Origin: Xanthomonas sp. GPE 39
GTDB taxonomy: Bacteria > Pseudomonadota > Gammaproteobacteria > Xanthomonadales > Xanthomonadaceae
DNA length: 64,000 nt
NCBI RefSeq assembly: GCF_000963005.1
Contig: NZ_JZHZ01000007.1
Span: 1,156,118 to 1,220,117, forward strand
Direction of reading: 5' to 3'
The translations under genes and the position numbers were made by a program. The notes below the pieces were generated by a model. The model saw only the letters and a program-made list of their open reading frames with translations, did no database searches and had not been told where the DNA came from. Shown in pieces: positions 1-17,291 of this stretch (within the stretch, counting starts at the first letter, position 1; each line of letters starts with the position of its first letter).

Positions 1-7747
<7,747 letters not shown>

Positions 7748-8197
7748 GATGCGCACGACCCTCCAGCAAGCGAAACGGCGACTGGAAGGCCGTTTTGTTG
7801 GAGCACGACCAAGAGCGCAGTGGGTGTTTGTCGCAGTGAAGCAAGATCATCGACATCGGCCGTTGCACGTGTCTGACTCGACTGAGGGTTGCGTAGAGTG
7901 GATTTGTAGGCGTTCGCCCTTGCATGCGCTTGACTGGCAGTGACGAAGGTTTGTCTTGGGTGGCCTGGCCTGTGGATCGTCGTTCCGTCACATGGCGTGG
8001 CTAGACTGCAGGAAATATGCTGTTCCTCGGGCCAATGTGCGGTACACCATGTGCGCGCTGCACGATGACGCTGATAGGCAACTCATCGGCGCACACGAGC
8101 AAGTGCACTGCCGGGGTCTCACCCACCATAGTCGTGCACCTCGGTCGCTCCAACAGCTTGGCGATCCACCTTGGACAACGCTGGAATTCGGATAAGC
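7748..8197. promoter_or_regulatory. Divergent intergenic region between NRPS and dpgA
   Basis: About 450 bases without a convincing gene; the short ORFs here lack family resemblance and good start sites. It must hold promoters for the NRPS (leftward) and the dpg operon (rightward). I could not fix a confident -35/-10 pair or regulator box. Two GTGCAC palindromes, about 30 bases apart near 8103 and 8133, are the only notable symmetry. Confidence 0.5.
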
Positions 8198-9301
8198 ATG
8201 AACTTCAATGCACATGTTGCATCGACGAGCACGCCGACATTCATCGCGTCGCGCATTCGCGGTGTTGGTACCGCCACCCCGGCGCGCCGTTATTCGCAAT
8301 CGGATGTGCTGAGGCGCTTCGGTATCGAAGATCGGCGTCGGCGTCAGGTGTTTTTAAACAATGGGATCGACTCGCGTCATCTGGCGTTGCCGGAGAGCGA
8401 CGAAGCAGGCAACGCGCCGCGCGAAACGCAGGCGCGCCTGCTCGACAAACACCGCGATATCGGCCTGGAAATCGGCGAGCGCGCCTTGACCCGCTGTCTG
8501 CAGTCCATTGGCGCCTCGCTGGACGACGTGCGCTATCTGTGTTGCGTGACCACCACCGGCTTGCTCACCCCTGGCTTCAGTTCGTTGCTGATCCAGCGCT
8601 TGGGAATGCGTCAGGACTGCGTGCGCCTGGATGTGGTCGGGATGGGCTGCAACGCCGGCCTCAACGGCTTCAATGCGGCGGTCAACTGGACGCATGCCAA
8701 TGCGGGGAAACTCGCGGTCCTGTTGTGCATCGAAGTGTGTTCGGCGGCGTATGTCGACGATGACGGGATCGAAACGGCGGTCGTCAACAGCCTGTTCGGC
8801 GATGGCGCGGCGGCTCTGGCGGTGATCGCCGATGGCGATGAGCGTGGCGATGTTCATGCCGGGCCGCGCGTGTGCAAATTCGCCAGCCAGGTGATTCCCG
8901 AAGCGCTGGATGCCATGCGCTTCGCCTGGGATGAAACCCATGGCAAGTTCCATTTCCGTCTGCATAAAGACGTGCCTTACGTGGTGGGGGCCAATGCGCC
9001 CACCGTGGTGCAGCGTTTGCTGGAGGGGACTGGCCTGCGTCGCCGCGATATCGCCCACTGGTTGGTGCATTCGGGCGGGCGCAAGGTCATCGATGCGATC
9101 TGCGCCAACTTGATGCTGACCAGTCACGACATGCGCCATACCATCGAGGTGTTGCGCGAGCACGGCAATATGTCCAGCGGTTCGTTCCTGTTCTCTTACG
9201 CGCGACTGCTCGATGAGGGGCAGATCCGCCCCGGCGATTGGGGCGTGATGATGACGATGGGGCCGGGATCGTCGATCGAGACGGCCTTGTTGCGCTGGTA
9301 A
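8198..9301 (+). CDS. dpgA: DpgA-like type III polyketide synthase
   Basis: Chalcone-synthase-like type III PKS of about 367 residues. In the dpg pathway DpgA condenses malonyl-CoA units to 3,5-dihydroxyphenylacetyl-CoA, the first step to 3,5-dihydroxyphenylglycine. The nucleophilic cysteine is in GMGCNAG (Cys ~151), matching the family GCxAG motif, and the ketosynthase fold ends in a glycine-rich MTMGPGSSIE near the C-terminus. A TTG at 8171 would add nine residues; I chose the ATG at 8198 because it gives the usual family length, though its ribosome site is weak. It is the first gene of a plus-strand run with dpgB, dpgC, an aminotransferase and dpgD, which is the context that separates DpgA from other type III synthases. 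Confidence 0.9.
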   Translation: MNFNAHVASTSTPTFIASRIRGVGTATPARRYSQSDVLRRFGIEDRRRRQVFLNNGIDSRHLALPESDEAGNAPRETQARLLDKHRDIGLEIGERALTRCLQSIGASLDDVRYLCCVTTTGLLTPGFSSLLIQRLGMRQDCVRLDVVGMGCNAGLNGFNAAVNWTHANAGKLAVLLCIEVCSAAYVDDDGIETAVVNSLFGDGAAALAVIADGDERGDVHAGPRVCKFASQVIPEALDAMRFAWDETHGKFHFRLHKDVPYVVGANAPTVVQRLLEGTGLRRRDIAHWLVHSGGRKVIDAICANLMLTSHDMRHTIEVLREHGNMSSGSFLFSYARLLDEGQIRPGDWGVMMTMGPGSSIETALLRW

Positions 9302-9342
9302 GTTGTCCCTGGCCCCCGTTCTATCGATCTTGCGGATTTTTC

Positions 9343-10089
9343 ATGAGCGACTCTTCTAGTCCCGTCTTGCATCTCGTCCATCTGGAGATTGACGCCACCA
9401 GTGTGCTGAGCGACGAATTGACTCAACGGCTCGGTCGCGCCTGCGATGAGGTGGAGGATGCGAGCACACCTGCCGTGTTGCTCCTGCACCTGCGTGGTGC
9501 GGCCACGCTGCCGGTTGAGGCATCGTGGCCGGGGCCAGTGAATCTGGATGTGATCGGTCGCTGGGAAAAGGCCATGCGTCGCTTCGAGCGGCTGGAGGGA
9601 GTGTCCTTGGCCTGCATCGACAATGCCTGCACCGCGGGGATGTTGGATCTGCTGCTGGCGGTGGACCGACGCATCGCGGTGCCTGGTGCCAGTATCCGGA
9701 TGCACAGCCGCGGCGAAGCCGCGTGGCCGAGCATGGCGATGCGGCGCATGAGCACGCGGATGGGCATCGACGCTGCGCGCACGGTGTTCCTGTTTGAAAC
9801 GCAATTGGGTTGCGCGCGGATGGCGCAGTTGGGCGTGGTCGATCAAGTCAGCGAGGATGCTCAGGGCGCGATTGGCGCATGGCTGGCGTCGTTGGCGGAG
9901 GTGGACCTACAGGCGCTGCCCGGCCGGCGCTTGTTGCTGCTCGAAGGAGCGGCCCATTCCTACGAGCAGGCCGTGGGTCAACACCTGGCCGCGTGCGACA
10001 TGGAACTGCGTCGCCGCCAGCGGCGGCTGGCGGCACAGGCCACCGCCGAACATCCGCACGGCACCTGCATGCCGATGGCGTCGGCATGA
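9343..10089 (+). CDS. dpgB: DpgB-like enoyl-CoA hydratase homologue
   Basis: Crotonase-fold protein of about 248 residues. DpgB assists DpgA and is thought to help dehydrate/aromatise the polyketide intermediate. The sequence is divergent for the superfamily, as is usual for DpgB, but keeps the crotonase core around ACIDNACTAGMLDLLLAVD (residues ~88-106), followed by a MAMRRMSTRMG stretch. The ATG at 9343 is preferred over an upstream in-frame ATG at 9238, which would overlap the end of dpgA. It lies 41 bases after dpgA, and its stop overlaps the dpgC start in an ATGA (10086-10089), indicating translational coupling. Identification rests mainly on position between dpgA and dpgC. Confidence 0.82.
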   Translation: MSDSSSPVLHLVHLEIDATSVLSDELTQRLGRACDEVEDASTPAVLLLHLRGAATLPVEASWPGPVNLDVIGRWEKAMRRFERLEGVSLACIDNACTAGMLDLLLAVDRRIAVPGASIRMHSRGEAAWPSMAMRRMSTRMGIDAARTVFLFETQLGCARMAQLGVVDQVSEDAQGAIGAWLASLAEVDLQALPGRRLLLLEGAAHSYEQAVGQHLAACDMELRRRQRRLAAQATAEHPHGTCMPMASA

Positions 10090-11363
10090 CCCCACTGGCC
10101 GAGCAACTGGCGCAAGTGCGCGCAGTGGCGGCCTGGGGCGAGCAGCAACTGCTTGCCTTGCCGGCCCCTGCGCAACGCGACCAAGGGCAGGCGCAGCGCG
10201 CCGCCGCGGTACATGCGCGTTGCAGGGCCGTGCGGATGGAGTTCATGCGCCAACATGGTGGCTGGTTGTACGCGGCGCTCACTCAGGCGCATGGGTTGTC
10301 GCTGCGCCTGGACGAGGTCTTGCGTGCCGCTGCCGATGCGGTGCCCGGCTTGTTGCCGAGTCAGGCGCAATGGGCGCGCGAACACGCTTGCATCCAGGCC
10401 GAAAAAGAGGGCTGGGAGATCGAACAGGCCATCGTCCTGTGGGGCGTGTTGCGCCTGCCCGACTGCGGCCACCATCTGATCGACAGCATGTTGCGTCCGA
10501 CCGCGCGCGCGTTGGCGTTGCTGCCGCAGTTCCGTAATGACGCGCAGGTGCAGATCGGGCCGGTGCATGTGCAGCGTCACGATGGCGCGGCCTGGTTGAC
10601 CGTCGCCAATCAGACTGGCCTGAATGCCGAGGACAATGCACTGGTCGAGGCGATGGAAGTGGCGGTCGATCTCGCCCTGCTCGACGATGAGGTGATGGTC
10701 GGGGTCGTGCGTGGCGGTCCGATGGAACACCCCAAGTACCGCGATCGACGGGTGTTCTGCTCTGGGATCAATCTGCAGCATCTGTACCAGGGAAATATTT
10801 CCTTCGTCGATTTCCTGCTGCGCCGCGAGTTCACCTATCTCAATAAGATTCGCCGTGGCCTGTGCTGGCCGGGCGCGGATGTGCGCGAGCAGGGCATCGA
10901 GAAACCCTGGGTGGCGGCGGTGGATGCGTTCGCCATTGGCGGCGGCCTGCAATTGATGTTGACCTTCGATCATGTGGTGGCCGAACGCCAGGCCTATTTC
11001 GTGCTGCCCGCGGCCAAGGAGGGCATCGTGCCGGGTTCGGCCAATCTGCGTTTAGGCGCGCGGGTGGGGCATCGGGTCAGTCGCGACATGATCCTGCGCG
11101 GACGCATCATCCAGGCCGAGGAACCCGATGCCGCGGGCCTGGCCGACGACGTCGTCGCCAGCGATGCCATGGACGCGACCATCGCCCATGCCGTGCAGCG
11201 CATGCGTAGCGAGGCGGTGGCGCCCAATCGGCGCATGTTGCGGGTGGCGGAAGAATCGCCGGAGGATTTCCGCCGTTACATGGCCGAGTTCGTGTTGGTG
11301 CAATCCAGTCGTATCTATGCCAACGATGTGCTGGCCCGTCTGCGTCAGCGGTGGGCCGCATGA
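10086..11363 (+). CDS. dpgC: DpgC-like dioxygenase (3,5-dihydroxyphenylacetyl-CoA 1,2-dioxygenase)
   Basis: A 425-residue protein with an N-terminal helical region and a C-terminal crotonase fold. This is the architecture of DpgC, the cofactor-free dioxygenase that converts 3,5-dihydroxyphenylacetyl-CoA to 3,5-dihydroxyphenylglyoxylate with thioester cleavage. The crotonase core is visible as [18 protein letters not shown] (residues ~275-292) with the oxyanion-hole GGG, then [18 protein letters not shown]. Length is typical for the family. Start and stop each overlap the neighbours by four bases (ATGA), so dpgB-dpgC-aminotransferase are translated as one unit. The long N-terminal extension separates DpgC from ordinary enoyl-CoA hydratases such as its neighbours. 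Confidence 0.92.
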   Translation: MTPLAEQLAQVRAVAAWGEQQLLALPAPAQRDQGQAQRAAAVHARCRAVRMEFMRQHGGWLYAALTQAHGLSLRLDEVLRAAADAVPGLLPSQAQWAREHACIQAEKEGWEIEQAIVLWGVLRLPDCGHHLIDSMLRPTARALALLPQFRNDAQVQIGPVHVQRHDGAAWLTVANQTGLNAEDNALVEAMEVAVDLALLDDEVMVGVVRGGPMEHPKYRDRRVFCSGINLQHLYQGNISFVDFLLRREFTYLNKIRRGLCWPGADVREQGIEKPWVAAVDAFAIGGGLQLMLTFDHVVAERQAYFVLPAAKEGIVPGSANLRLGARVGHRVSRDMILRGRIIQAEEPDAAGLADDVVASDAMDATIAHAVQRMRSEAVAPNRRMLRVAEESPEDFRRYMAEFVLVQSSRIYANDVLARLRQRWAA

Positions 11364-12706
11364 GTGGGCAAGGCGATGCCGGCGTGGCCGCTGTGCCACC
11401 GCCTGCACCGGCGATGCTGGAGCCGGCCGAGTTGCATCCCTGCCTCGACGAGCCGGTGCTGGGAGCGATCGATTTTCTCAACGAGGTGATCGATCGCTAT
11501 CCGGAGGCGATCTCGTTCGCGCCTGGCGCACCGGCGGCGACGTTGCTGGAAGCGTTGGATCTGAATGTTTATCTGCAGGGCTATCTCGCACATCTGATGC
11601 GTGTCGAGGGGCTCACCGAACAGCAGGTGCGGCGGCGTCTGTTTCAGTACGGCCCCAGTCGCGGCATCATCAATGCGCTGCTCGCGCAGGCGCTGCGCCA
11701 GGATCAAGGGCTGGACGTCGCGCCGTCGCACATCGTGGTCACCGTGGGTTTTCAGGAAGCGATGTTCCTGGTGTTACGGGCCTTGTTCGCCCAGTCAAGC
11801 GACGTCCTGGCGGTGGTGCAGCCGTGTTTCGTCGGTGCGATGGGCGCGGCGCGCACCCTCGCGATCCCGCTGCTGGGCATCGACGAGGTCGACGGTCGCG
11901 TCGATCTGGATCGCCTGCATCGCGCCTGTACCGAGTCGCGTGCGCAGGGCCGCCGGGTACGCGCATTGTACGTGGCGCCGGATATCTCCAATCCCTCCGG
12001 CAGTCTGCTGGATCGCGCGCAGCGCCAGGCCTTGCTGGATGCGGCAGACGCGCACGATTTCTACGTGCTGGAAGACAGCACCTACGGTTTTACCCTCCGC
12101 CCCGAGCATGCGGTTCCCTCGTTGAAGGCGATGGACCGCAGCGGGCGCGTGATCCATCTAGGCACGTTCGCCAAGATTGCCTTGCCGGGCATCCGCGTCG
12201 GTTTCGTGATCGCCGATCAGGACGTGGCCGGGCAGCCGCCGCGCGTGCTGGCCGATGCGCTGTCCGCGCTCAAAAGCATGGTGACGGTCAATACCTCGCC
12301 GGTCTGCCAGGCGATTGCCGCGGGCATGCTGCTGGCCAGTGGCGGTTCGCTCGCGGCCTTGGGTGCGGATCGCGCGGTGTTCTATCGGGGCAAGCTGGCT
12401 TGTCTGTTGGCGGCGTTGCAGCGCGAACTCGGCGATGTGGTCGCCAGACATCCGGCCTTGCATTGGAACCGGCCACAAGGTGGGTTTTTCGTCTGCCTGC
12501 ACCTGGGGGTGACGGTGGATACGGCCTTACTGGAGCTGGCCGCGCGCGATTACGGCGTGCTGTGGACACCGATGCGGATGTTCTATGTGGACGAGGGCGG
12601 GCAGCAGACGCTGCGTCTGTCGTGCAGTTATCTGAGCGATGCGCAAATCGAAGAGGGCGTGAAGCGTCTGCGCCGGTTCCTGTGCGATCCGCGGGTGCTC
12701 GGATGA
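11360..12706 (+). CDS. hpgT: PLP-dependent aminotransferase for (di)hydroxyphenylglycine, HpgT-like
   Basis: Fold-type I class I/II aminotransferase, 448 residues. In dpg pathways this enzyme transaminates 3,5-dihydroxyphenylglyoxylate to 3,5-dihydroxyphenylglycine; in glycopeptide producers the same enzyme also makes 4-hydroxyphenylglycine. The PLP lysine is in [15 protein letters not shown] (Lys ~272), and the upstream [11 protein letters not shown] holds the Asn-Pro that contacts the cofactor. The ATG at 11360 overlaps the dpgC stop. No hydroxymandelate synthase or oxidase is present nearby, so within this window the enzyme has only the dihydroxyphenyl substrate. The nearest alternative identity is a generic MocR/2-aminoadipate-type aminotransferase; the operon decides. 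Confidence 0.88.
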   Translation: MSGQGDAGVAAVPPPAPAMLEPAELHPCLDEPVLGAIDFLNEVIDRYPEAISFAPGAPAATLLEALDLNVYLQGYLAHLMRVEGLTEQQVRRRLFQYGPSRGIINALLAQALRQDQGLDVAPSHIVVTVGFQEAMFLVLRALFAQSSDVLAVVQPCFVGAMGAARTLAIPLLGIDEVDGRVDLDRLHRACTESRAQGRRVRALYVAPDISNPSGSLLDRAQRQALLDAADAHDFYVLEDSTYGFTLRPEHAVPSLKAMDRSGRVIHLGTFAKIALPGIRVGFVIADQDVAGQPPRVLADALSALKSMVTVNTSPVCQAIAAGMLLASGGSLAALGADRAVFYRGKLACLLAALQRELGDVVARHPALHWNRPQGGFFVCLHLGVTVDTALLELAARDYGVLWTPMRMFYVDEGGQQTLRLSCSYLSDAQIEEGVKRLRRFLCDPRVLG

Positions 12707-13500
12707 AGGCGATGCCGGTAGTGTTCGAACGCGATGGACATGTCGCGCGTATCACCCTTAACCGTCCGCGGGTGTTGAATGCGCTCGATCTGGCCACGCA
12801 TGCGGCGTTGGCCGATGCCTGGGACAGCTTCGAGCGCGACGACACGCTGTGGGTGGCGGTGCTCAGCGGCAGTGGCGAGCGCGCGTTCTCGGTCGGACAG
12901 GATTTGAAGGAATTGGCGGTGCGTCTGCACGCCGGTGCGCCGTCGTCGTCGTTCGGCAGTCAGGGCGCGCCGGGTTGGCCACGTCTGACCGAGCGCTTTG
13001 ATCTGTGTAAGCCGGTGATCGCCAAGGTCAATGGCCTGGCGCTGGGCGGTGGCTTCGAGTTGGCTTTGGCGTGCGACATCATCGTCGCCGCGGACACCGC
13101 CGAATTCGCCTTGCCCGAGGCGCGGCTCGGCCTGATCCCCGGTGCCGGTGGCGTGTTCCGCCTGACCCGGCAGCTGCCGTATCGCACCGCGATGGGCTAT
13201 CTGCTGAGCGGTCGGCGGATGCCGGCCGCGCGGGCCTTGGACTTGGGATTGGTCAACGAGGTGGTCGCGGCGGACCAGTTGGATGCCTGCGTGGAGCGCT
13301 GGGTGCAGGACCTACTGGCGTGCGCGCCGCTGTCGCTGCGCGCGATCAAACAAGCCGCGGCGGCGTCGGCCAACCTGCCGCTGGCCGAGGCGTTCGCCAC
13401 CCGGTATTCCTGGGAAGAACGACGGCGCCTCAGTCAGGACAGCCGCGAAGGGCCGCTGGCCTTCGTGGAAAAGCGTCCGCCGCGTTGGAGTGGGCAATGA
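12703..13500 (+). CDS. dpgD: DpgD-like enoyl-CoA hydratase/isomerase
   Basis: Canonical crotonase of 265 residues, the fourth classical dpg gene; DpgD cooperates with DpgA and DpgB in forming 3,5-dihydroxyphenylacetyl-CoA. The N-terminal [23 protein letters not shown], and the oxyanion-hole segment [17 protein letters not shown] (residues ~109-125) are standard, and the [14 protein letters not shown] motif follows. It starts within the aminotransferase stop (ATGA at 12703-12706). Unlike DpgB it keeps all superfamily landmarks. On sequence alone it could be any enoyl-CoA hydratase; coupling to the other dpg genes gives the assignment. Confidence 0.88.
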   Translation: MKAMPVVFERDGHVARITLNRPRVLNALDLATHAALADAWDSFERDDTLWVAVLSGSGERAFSVGQDLKELAVRLHAGAPSSSFGSQGAPGWPRLTERFDLCKPVIAKVNGLALGGGFELALACDIIVAADTAEFALPEARLGLIPGAGGVFRLTRQLPYRTAMGYLLSGRRMPAARALDLGLVNEVVAADQLDACVERWVQDLLACAPLSLRAIKQAAAASANLPLAEAFATRYSWEERRRLSQDSREGPLAFVEKRPPRWSGQ

Positions 13501-13528
13501 GCGCGCGCTTGCCAGAGGGAGTGGTCTG

Positions 13529-15262
13529 ATGTTCATTCGGTGCTATCTACGCCGTCATGCCGTGACCTTGGCGGGCATGTCGCTGCTGTCGGCGGCCAGT
13601 GCGGGCGCCTCGATGTTGCTGCTGGATTATCTCAACGCGACCGCGACCAACCTGCTGCACACGCCGATGGGCGCCGCGCTGCTGCACGGTGCGTTGCTGC
13701 TTGGCACCGCGCTGGTGGTGCGCCTGTTGTCCGCGCGCCTTGCGGCGCACGTGGGCAGCGGATTGATGGCGGAACTGCGCGGGGAACTGTCCACGCGTTT
13801 TCTGGAGTTGCCGCTGGAGCAATTGATGCATCGCAAGCACGCCGTGTTCGGCGCGCTGATCGGCGATGTCGGTCGGCTGACGCAGATGATCCAGATGGGG
13901 CCGGTGCTGTTGACCAATAGCCTGCTGTCGGTGGGAGGGCTGCTGTATCTGTCCTGGGTTTCGCTGCCGTTGTTCGCGGTGGTGGTGCCGTTCATCGGCC
14001 TGTCGGGTGTGTTGTTCTATTTCACTCGGCGCTTCACCGGGCCGGCTTTCGACCGCATGCGCAAGGCCGAGGAGCGCCTCAATGGACTGCTGCGCACGTT
14101 GGTGGAGGGCAAGAAGGAACTGACCTTGTCGCCGGCGCGTGCCGGGCATTTCACGCACATGCAGTTGCGCCCGGCAATCGAGAACGCGCGCCGGACGCAG
14201 TTCGACACCAGCATGCATTGGGGCATCAGCGATGCCTGCGCCGAGTTGATCGGGTATGGCTGGGTATTGGCGGCGATCCTGGCAGGGCGTTATCTGTTCG
14301 CGGTACCGTCGCCGACGATTTTGCACTTCGTCATCACCGGCTTGTTCATCAGCGGCCCGCTCAATGCGTTGTTCGATCTTGGCGCGCAAGTCAGTGGCGC
14401 ATCGGCGAGCGTGCGGCATCTGCGCGAGGTGGGGCTCGACGATGCGGCGAGCGTACCGCCTGCTCCCGCACTGGCCGCGCACGCCCAGGCCGACCGCGTG
14501 CCCGTATCGGTGGAGGCCACATGGACCACGCTGCGTCTGGAGCGGGTGATCTATCGCTATACCGGCGCCAATGGCGACCACTTTCAGTTCGGTCCGGTGG
14601 ATCTGAGCGTGCGGCGCGGCGAGACCGTGTTCGTCACCGGCGGTAATGGCAGCGGCAAATCGACGTTGTTGTTGTTGCTCAGCGGATTGCTGCAGCCCAG
14701 CGAGGGGCGCATTCTCGTCGATGGCCGCGTGCTGGGCGAAGATCTTGCGTTGGCGCAATATCGGACCATGTTCAGCGCGGTCTTCTTCGATTTCATGTTG
14801 TTCGAACACGTGATCGGCGCCGATGCCGCGCCGGCCGATCCGGCCCAGGTGCAGGCTTGGCTGGAGCGGGTGAATCTGGATGCGAAGGTTAATTTCGATC
14901 ACATCCACGGTGTGTTCTCGCAGGTGGAGTTGTCGCAGGGGCAGCGCAAGCGCCTGGCCCTGGTGCAAGCGTGCTTGGACGACCGTCAGATCATGCTGTT
15001 CGACGAACTCACCGCCGATCAGGACCAGGCGTTTCGCGAGCGCTTCTATACGGTGTTGTTGCCGGCATTGCGCGCCAGTGGCAAGACATTGGTGTTGGTC
15101 ACCCACGACCAGGGTTACCGCCAGGTCGCCGACCGTGTGTTGGCGCTGGACTATGGATGCCTGGCCGAATCGTCGCTGCCGCATAAGGAACCAGGCGACC
15201 CGCACACCGAGGCACCGACGCTGCACGGCCGACAGGCTCAGGGTATCGTGTCGGGCGCCTGA
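13529..15262 (+). CDS. Cyclic-peptide export ABC transporter (SyrD/PvdE type), fused membrane-ATPase
   Basis: A 577-residue half-transporter: membrane domain with several hydrophobic segments in residues ~1-300, then an ATPase domain. Walker A is GGNGSGKSTLLLLLSG (~370-385), the signature is LSQGQRKRLALVQ (~468), and Walker B is IMLFDELTADQD. The ADQD after Walker B is characteristic of the SyrD/PvdE cyclic-peptide and siderophore exporters. It probably pumps the NRPS product across the inner membrane. The ATG at 13529 has a GAGGGAG site about 7-11 bases upstream; it lies 28 bases after dpgD, continuing the operon. Confidence 0.92.
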   Translation: MFIRCYLRRHAVTLAGMSLLSAASAGASMLLLDYLNATATNLLHTPMGAALLHGALLLGTALVVRLLSARLAAHVGSGLMAELRGELSTRFLELPLEQLMHRKHAVFGALIGDVGRLTQMIQMGPVLLTNSLLSVGGLLYLSWVSLPLFAVVVPFIGLSGVLFYFTRRFTGPAFDRMRKAEERLNGLLRTLVEGKKELTLSPARAGHFTHMQLRPAIENARRTQFDTSMHWGISDACAELIGYGWVLAAILAGRYLFAVPSPTILHFVITGLFISGPLNALFDLGAQVSGASASVRHLREVGLDDAASVPPAPALAAHAQADRVPVSVEATWTTLRLERVIYRYTGANGDHFQFGPVDLSVRRGETVFVTGGNGSGKSTLLLLLSGLLQPSEGRILVDGRVLGEDLALAQYRTMFSAVFFDFMLFEHVIGADAAPADPAQVQAWLERVNLDAKVNFDHIHGVFSQVELSQGQRKRLALVQACLDDRQIMLFDELTADQDQAFRERFYTVLLPALRASGKTLVLVTHDQGYRQVADRVLALDYGCLAESSLPHKEPGDPHTEAPTLHGRQAQGIVSGA

Positions 15263-15363
15263 TCGAACCGGATTCACGGGCGCGTCGAACGTGCGGCCGG
15301 CGCCCCGCGCATCGTCAGATGCGTGCAACATGCCGCCACTCATTCCTAACGGAGGACGCACAG

Positions 15364-15582
15364 ATGTCAAGCCAAGACGACGAACAAGATCAGAACTACG
15401 TCGTGGTAATCAACCACGAGGAGCAATATGCATTGTGGCCGGATTATGCCGAGGTCCCGAACGGGTGGTCGGTGGTGTTCGGCTCGAATCCGAAGCAGGC
15501 CTGCCTGGACTATGTCAACGAGCACTGGACCGATATGCGTCCGAAAAGCCTGCGCGACGCGATGGCGGCGGCGGGACACTGA
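15364..15582 (+). CDS. mbtH: MbtH-like NRPS accessory protein
   Basis: A 72-residue MbtH-family protein. These small proteins bind NRPS adenylation domains and are often needed for their solubility and activity. The family signature is evident: VVINHEEQYALWPDYAEVP, then NGW, and near the end HWTDMRPKSLRD. One common Ser before the Trp (QxSLWP in many members) is Ala here. A strong GGAGGA ribosome site precedes the ATG. It is the last plus-strand gene of the cluster. The short space to the converging hydroxylase gene contains an 8-bp inverted repeat (15598-15605 with 15627-15634) that may end transcription, although it lacks a T run. Confidence 0.95.
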   Translation: MSSQDDEQDQNYVVVINHEEQYALWPDYAEVPNGWSVVFGSNPKQACLDYVNEHWTDMRPKSLRDAMAAAGH

Positions 15583-15678
15583 ACGTCTCATCGCGTTCCC
15601 CCTCCTGGTGGCGTGTGTCGTCGTCGGGAGGGGGCGGCTGGTGAGGGCGCGCGCCATGCGCCGTTGTGTTGCTCCTGC

Positions 15679-17277
15679 TCAATGCGCCGACAGCACCAGT
15701 TCCCGCATCGCGAACAGGCGCTCACCGTCGATGCCGTGGGTGCGGCAGTGGCTCAGGAACCGCTCGGCCTCACGCAAGCCCAAGTGTTCGCCGGATTGGT
15801 TGATCGCCAGCACATGATTCAGCCAGGGCTCCTGGCCCATTGCATACACGTAAGCGCTGCGCGCCGGCCAGCATGCGATCAGGGCGATGGCTTCGTCCGC
15901 ATGCGAGCCGCGATCGCGTCGGCTGCGATCGAGTTTCGGATCGATGCGTCGGCTCAATAAATGCCCATAGCCCCAGCTCAGCGGCGACCCTTCGCATTCC
16001 ATCCCCAGGAACAGGGCATCGATGGGGCCAAGCTCGGCGGCCACATGCCGGTAGAGATGCGGATCGAGGTTGCAGGAGTCGGCCAGGCAGGCCGCGCTAT
16101 GGCCTTGCAGACGAATGTGGTAGCCGGCCTTGCCCTGGATATCCAGATCGCTGTGTTCGCCGAGGAACGGCAGCGCGGTGATCGCGCCATCGGCCAGTGC
16201 GATGCGTTCGAACTCGTGCAGCTCGATCACCCGCTCGAAGCCCAGCGCATGCAGCATCAGTTTCAGCGAGGGGTCCTGCAGGCGCCGCCCGGCGCTGTGT
16301 GGCACCACCACGGTGCCGATCCGATGCCGGAGCCGCAGCAGGATTTCCGGACGGATATGGTCGCTATGACCATGTGTGATGAGCGCATAGTCGATGCGCG
16401 CGGGCAGGTCGGCCAGCGTGTAGCGTGGCGGGTCGGCCGGATAGTCGTAGGCGACGAACGGATCGGTGAGGATGCTGGTATGCGCCGACTCGATCAACAG
16501 GCAAGCATGGCCGAAATAACGGATCCGCATGCCGGCCGCGGGTGGGGAATGCCGTTGCGTGGGCGGCGCGGTATCGAACAAACGCGCGAATCCGGCGCGC
16601 TGCGTTGCGCTGATGCCGAGCTGCTCGGCCAAGGCGTCGATCACGACGGGAGTGCGCTCGGCGGAAAACAGCATGTCCAGCCGATCATCGTTCCACGGCA
16701 GGGTCAGCACTGGCGTATCGGGTGATTCCAGTACCGGGGTGCTGCGTTCGTAGGGCAACCAATCGTGCTCGACCAGGTCGAAGGCGAACTGTTGCAGGTC
16801 GCGTCGATAGAACCGGCTGCGATACAGCACGCCTTCCAGGACACGCAAGCCGGGATGATCGTTGAGGTCGTAGACCAGTTCCACCAGTCCGGCCAGCGTG
16901 TCGGGAATCTGCGCGTACAGCGCTTCCAGCGATTGCCCGGTGGCCTGTTGGCGCAGCAGGTCGTCCAGTGCTTGCAGCGCCGCCGCCAGGGCGAGTGCAT
17001 CGGCTTGCACGGCGCGGGTGCGTTCGAGCAACTGGCCGATCTCGGCAGTCTTGGGGGTGGGGTAGTTGATCCATGGCCCCCCCATCAGCGCCGGGTTCCG
17101 CGCCGCCTGCGCATGCTGTTCGGGCGCGCGCAGATACGATTCCAGAATCGGCACTTGCTGCTTGGCCACCACCAGCGCCGCCTGCGCCGGTGGAATCAGC
17201 ATGTCCCATAGAATCCAGTGGTTCAGCAATGGGCGCGCCACCGCATTGGCGCGCAAGTAACCGCGTGCATCGGACAT
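15679..17277 (-). CDS. CmlA-type diiron NRPS beta-hydroxylase, second of tandem pair
   Basis: A 532-residue protein: ~260-residue N-terminal region, then a metallo-beta-lactamase fold. CmlA, the known member, is a diiron oxygenase that beta-hydroxylates an amino acid tethered to an NRPS carrier domain. Supporting features are the overall length, HGHSDH at residues ~302-307 (the position expected for CmlA), a downstream GEHSDLDI segment and a later LADSCNL, which fit the metal-ligand pattern. The ATG at 17277 is chosen because upstream sequence in this frame overlaps the preceding gene. Only 14 bases separate it from that upstream paralogue, so the two are co-transcribed. Alternative: a metallo-hydrolase of unknown function, but a hydrolase alone would not explain the large N-terminal domain. 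Confidence 0.8.
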   Translation of the reverse strand: MSDARGYLRANAVARPLLNHWILWDMLIPPAQAALVVAKQQVPILESYLRAPEQHAQAARNPALMGGPWINYPTPKTAEIGQLLERTRAVQADALALAAALQALDDLLRQQATGQSLEALYAQIPDTLAGLVELVYDLNDHPGLRVLEGVLYRSRFYRRDLQQFAFDLVEHDWLPYERSTPVLESPDTPVLTLPWNDDRLDMLFSAERTPVVIDALAEQLGISATQRAGFARLFDTAPPTQRHSPPAAGMRIRYFGHACLLIESAHTSILTDPFVAYDYPADPPRYTLADLPARIDYALITHGHSDHIRPEILLRLRHRIGTVVVPHSAGRRLQDPSLKLMLHALGFERVIELHEFERIALADGAITALPFLGEHSDLDIQGKAGYHIRLQGHSAACLADSCNLDPHLYRHVAAELGPIDALFLGMECEGSPLSWGYGHLLSRRIDPKLDRSRRDRGSHADEAIALIACWPARSAYVYAMGQEPWLNHVLAINQSGEHLGLREAERFLSHCRTHGIDGERLFAMRELVLSAH

Positions 17278-17291
17278 GGCGCGTGCCTGAC

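Noticed and set aside
8017..8763. A 248-codon plus-strand ORF overlapping dpgA
   Set aside because: Out of frame with dpgA, no family character, and dpgA has the catalytic Cys motif.
13547..15370. A 607-codon ORF antisense to the ABC exporter
   Set aside because: His/Gln/Arg-rich composition typical of antisense shadow; the plus strand has all ABC motifs.
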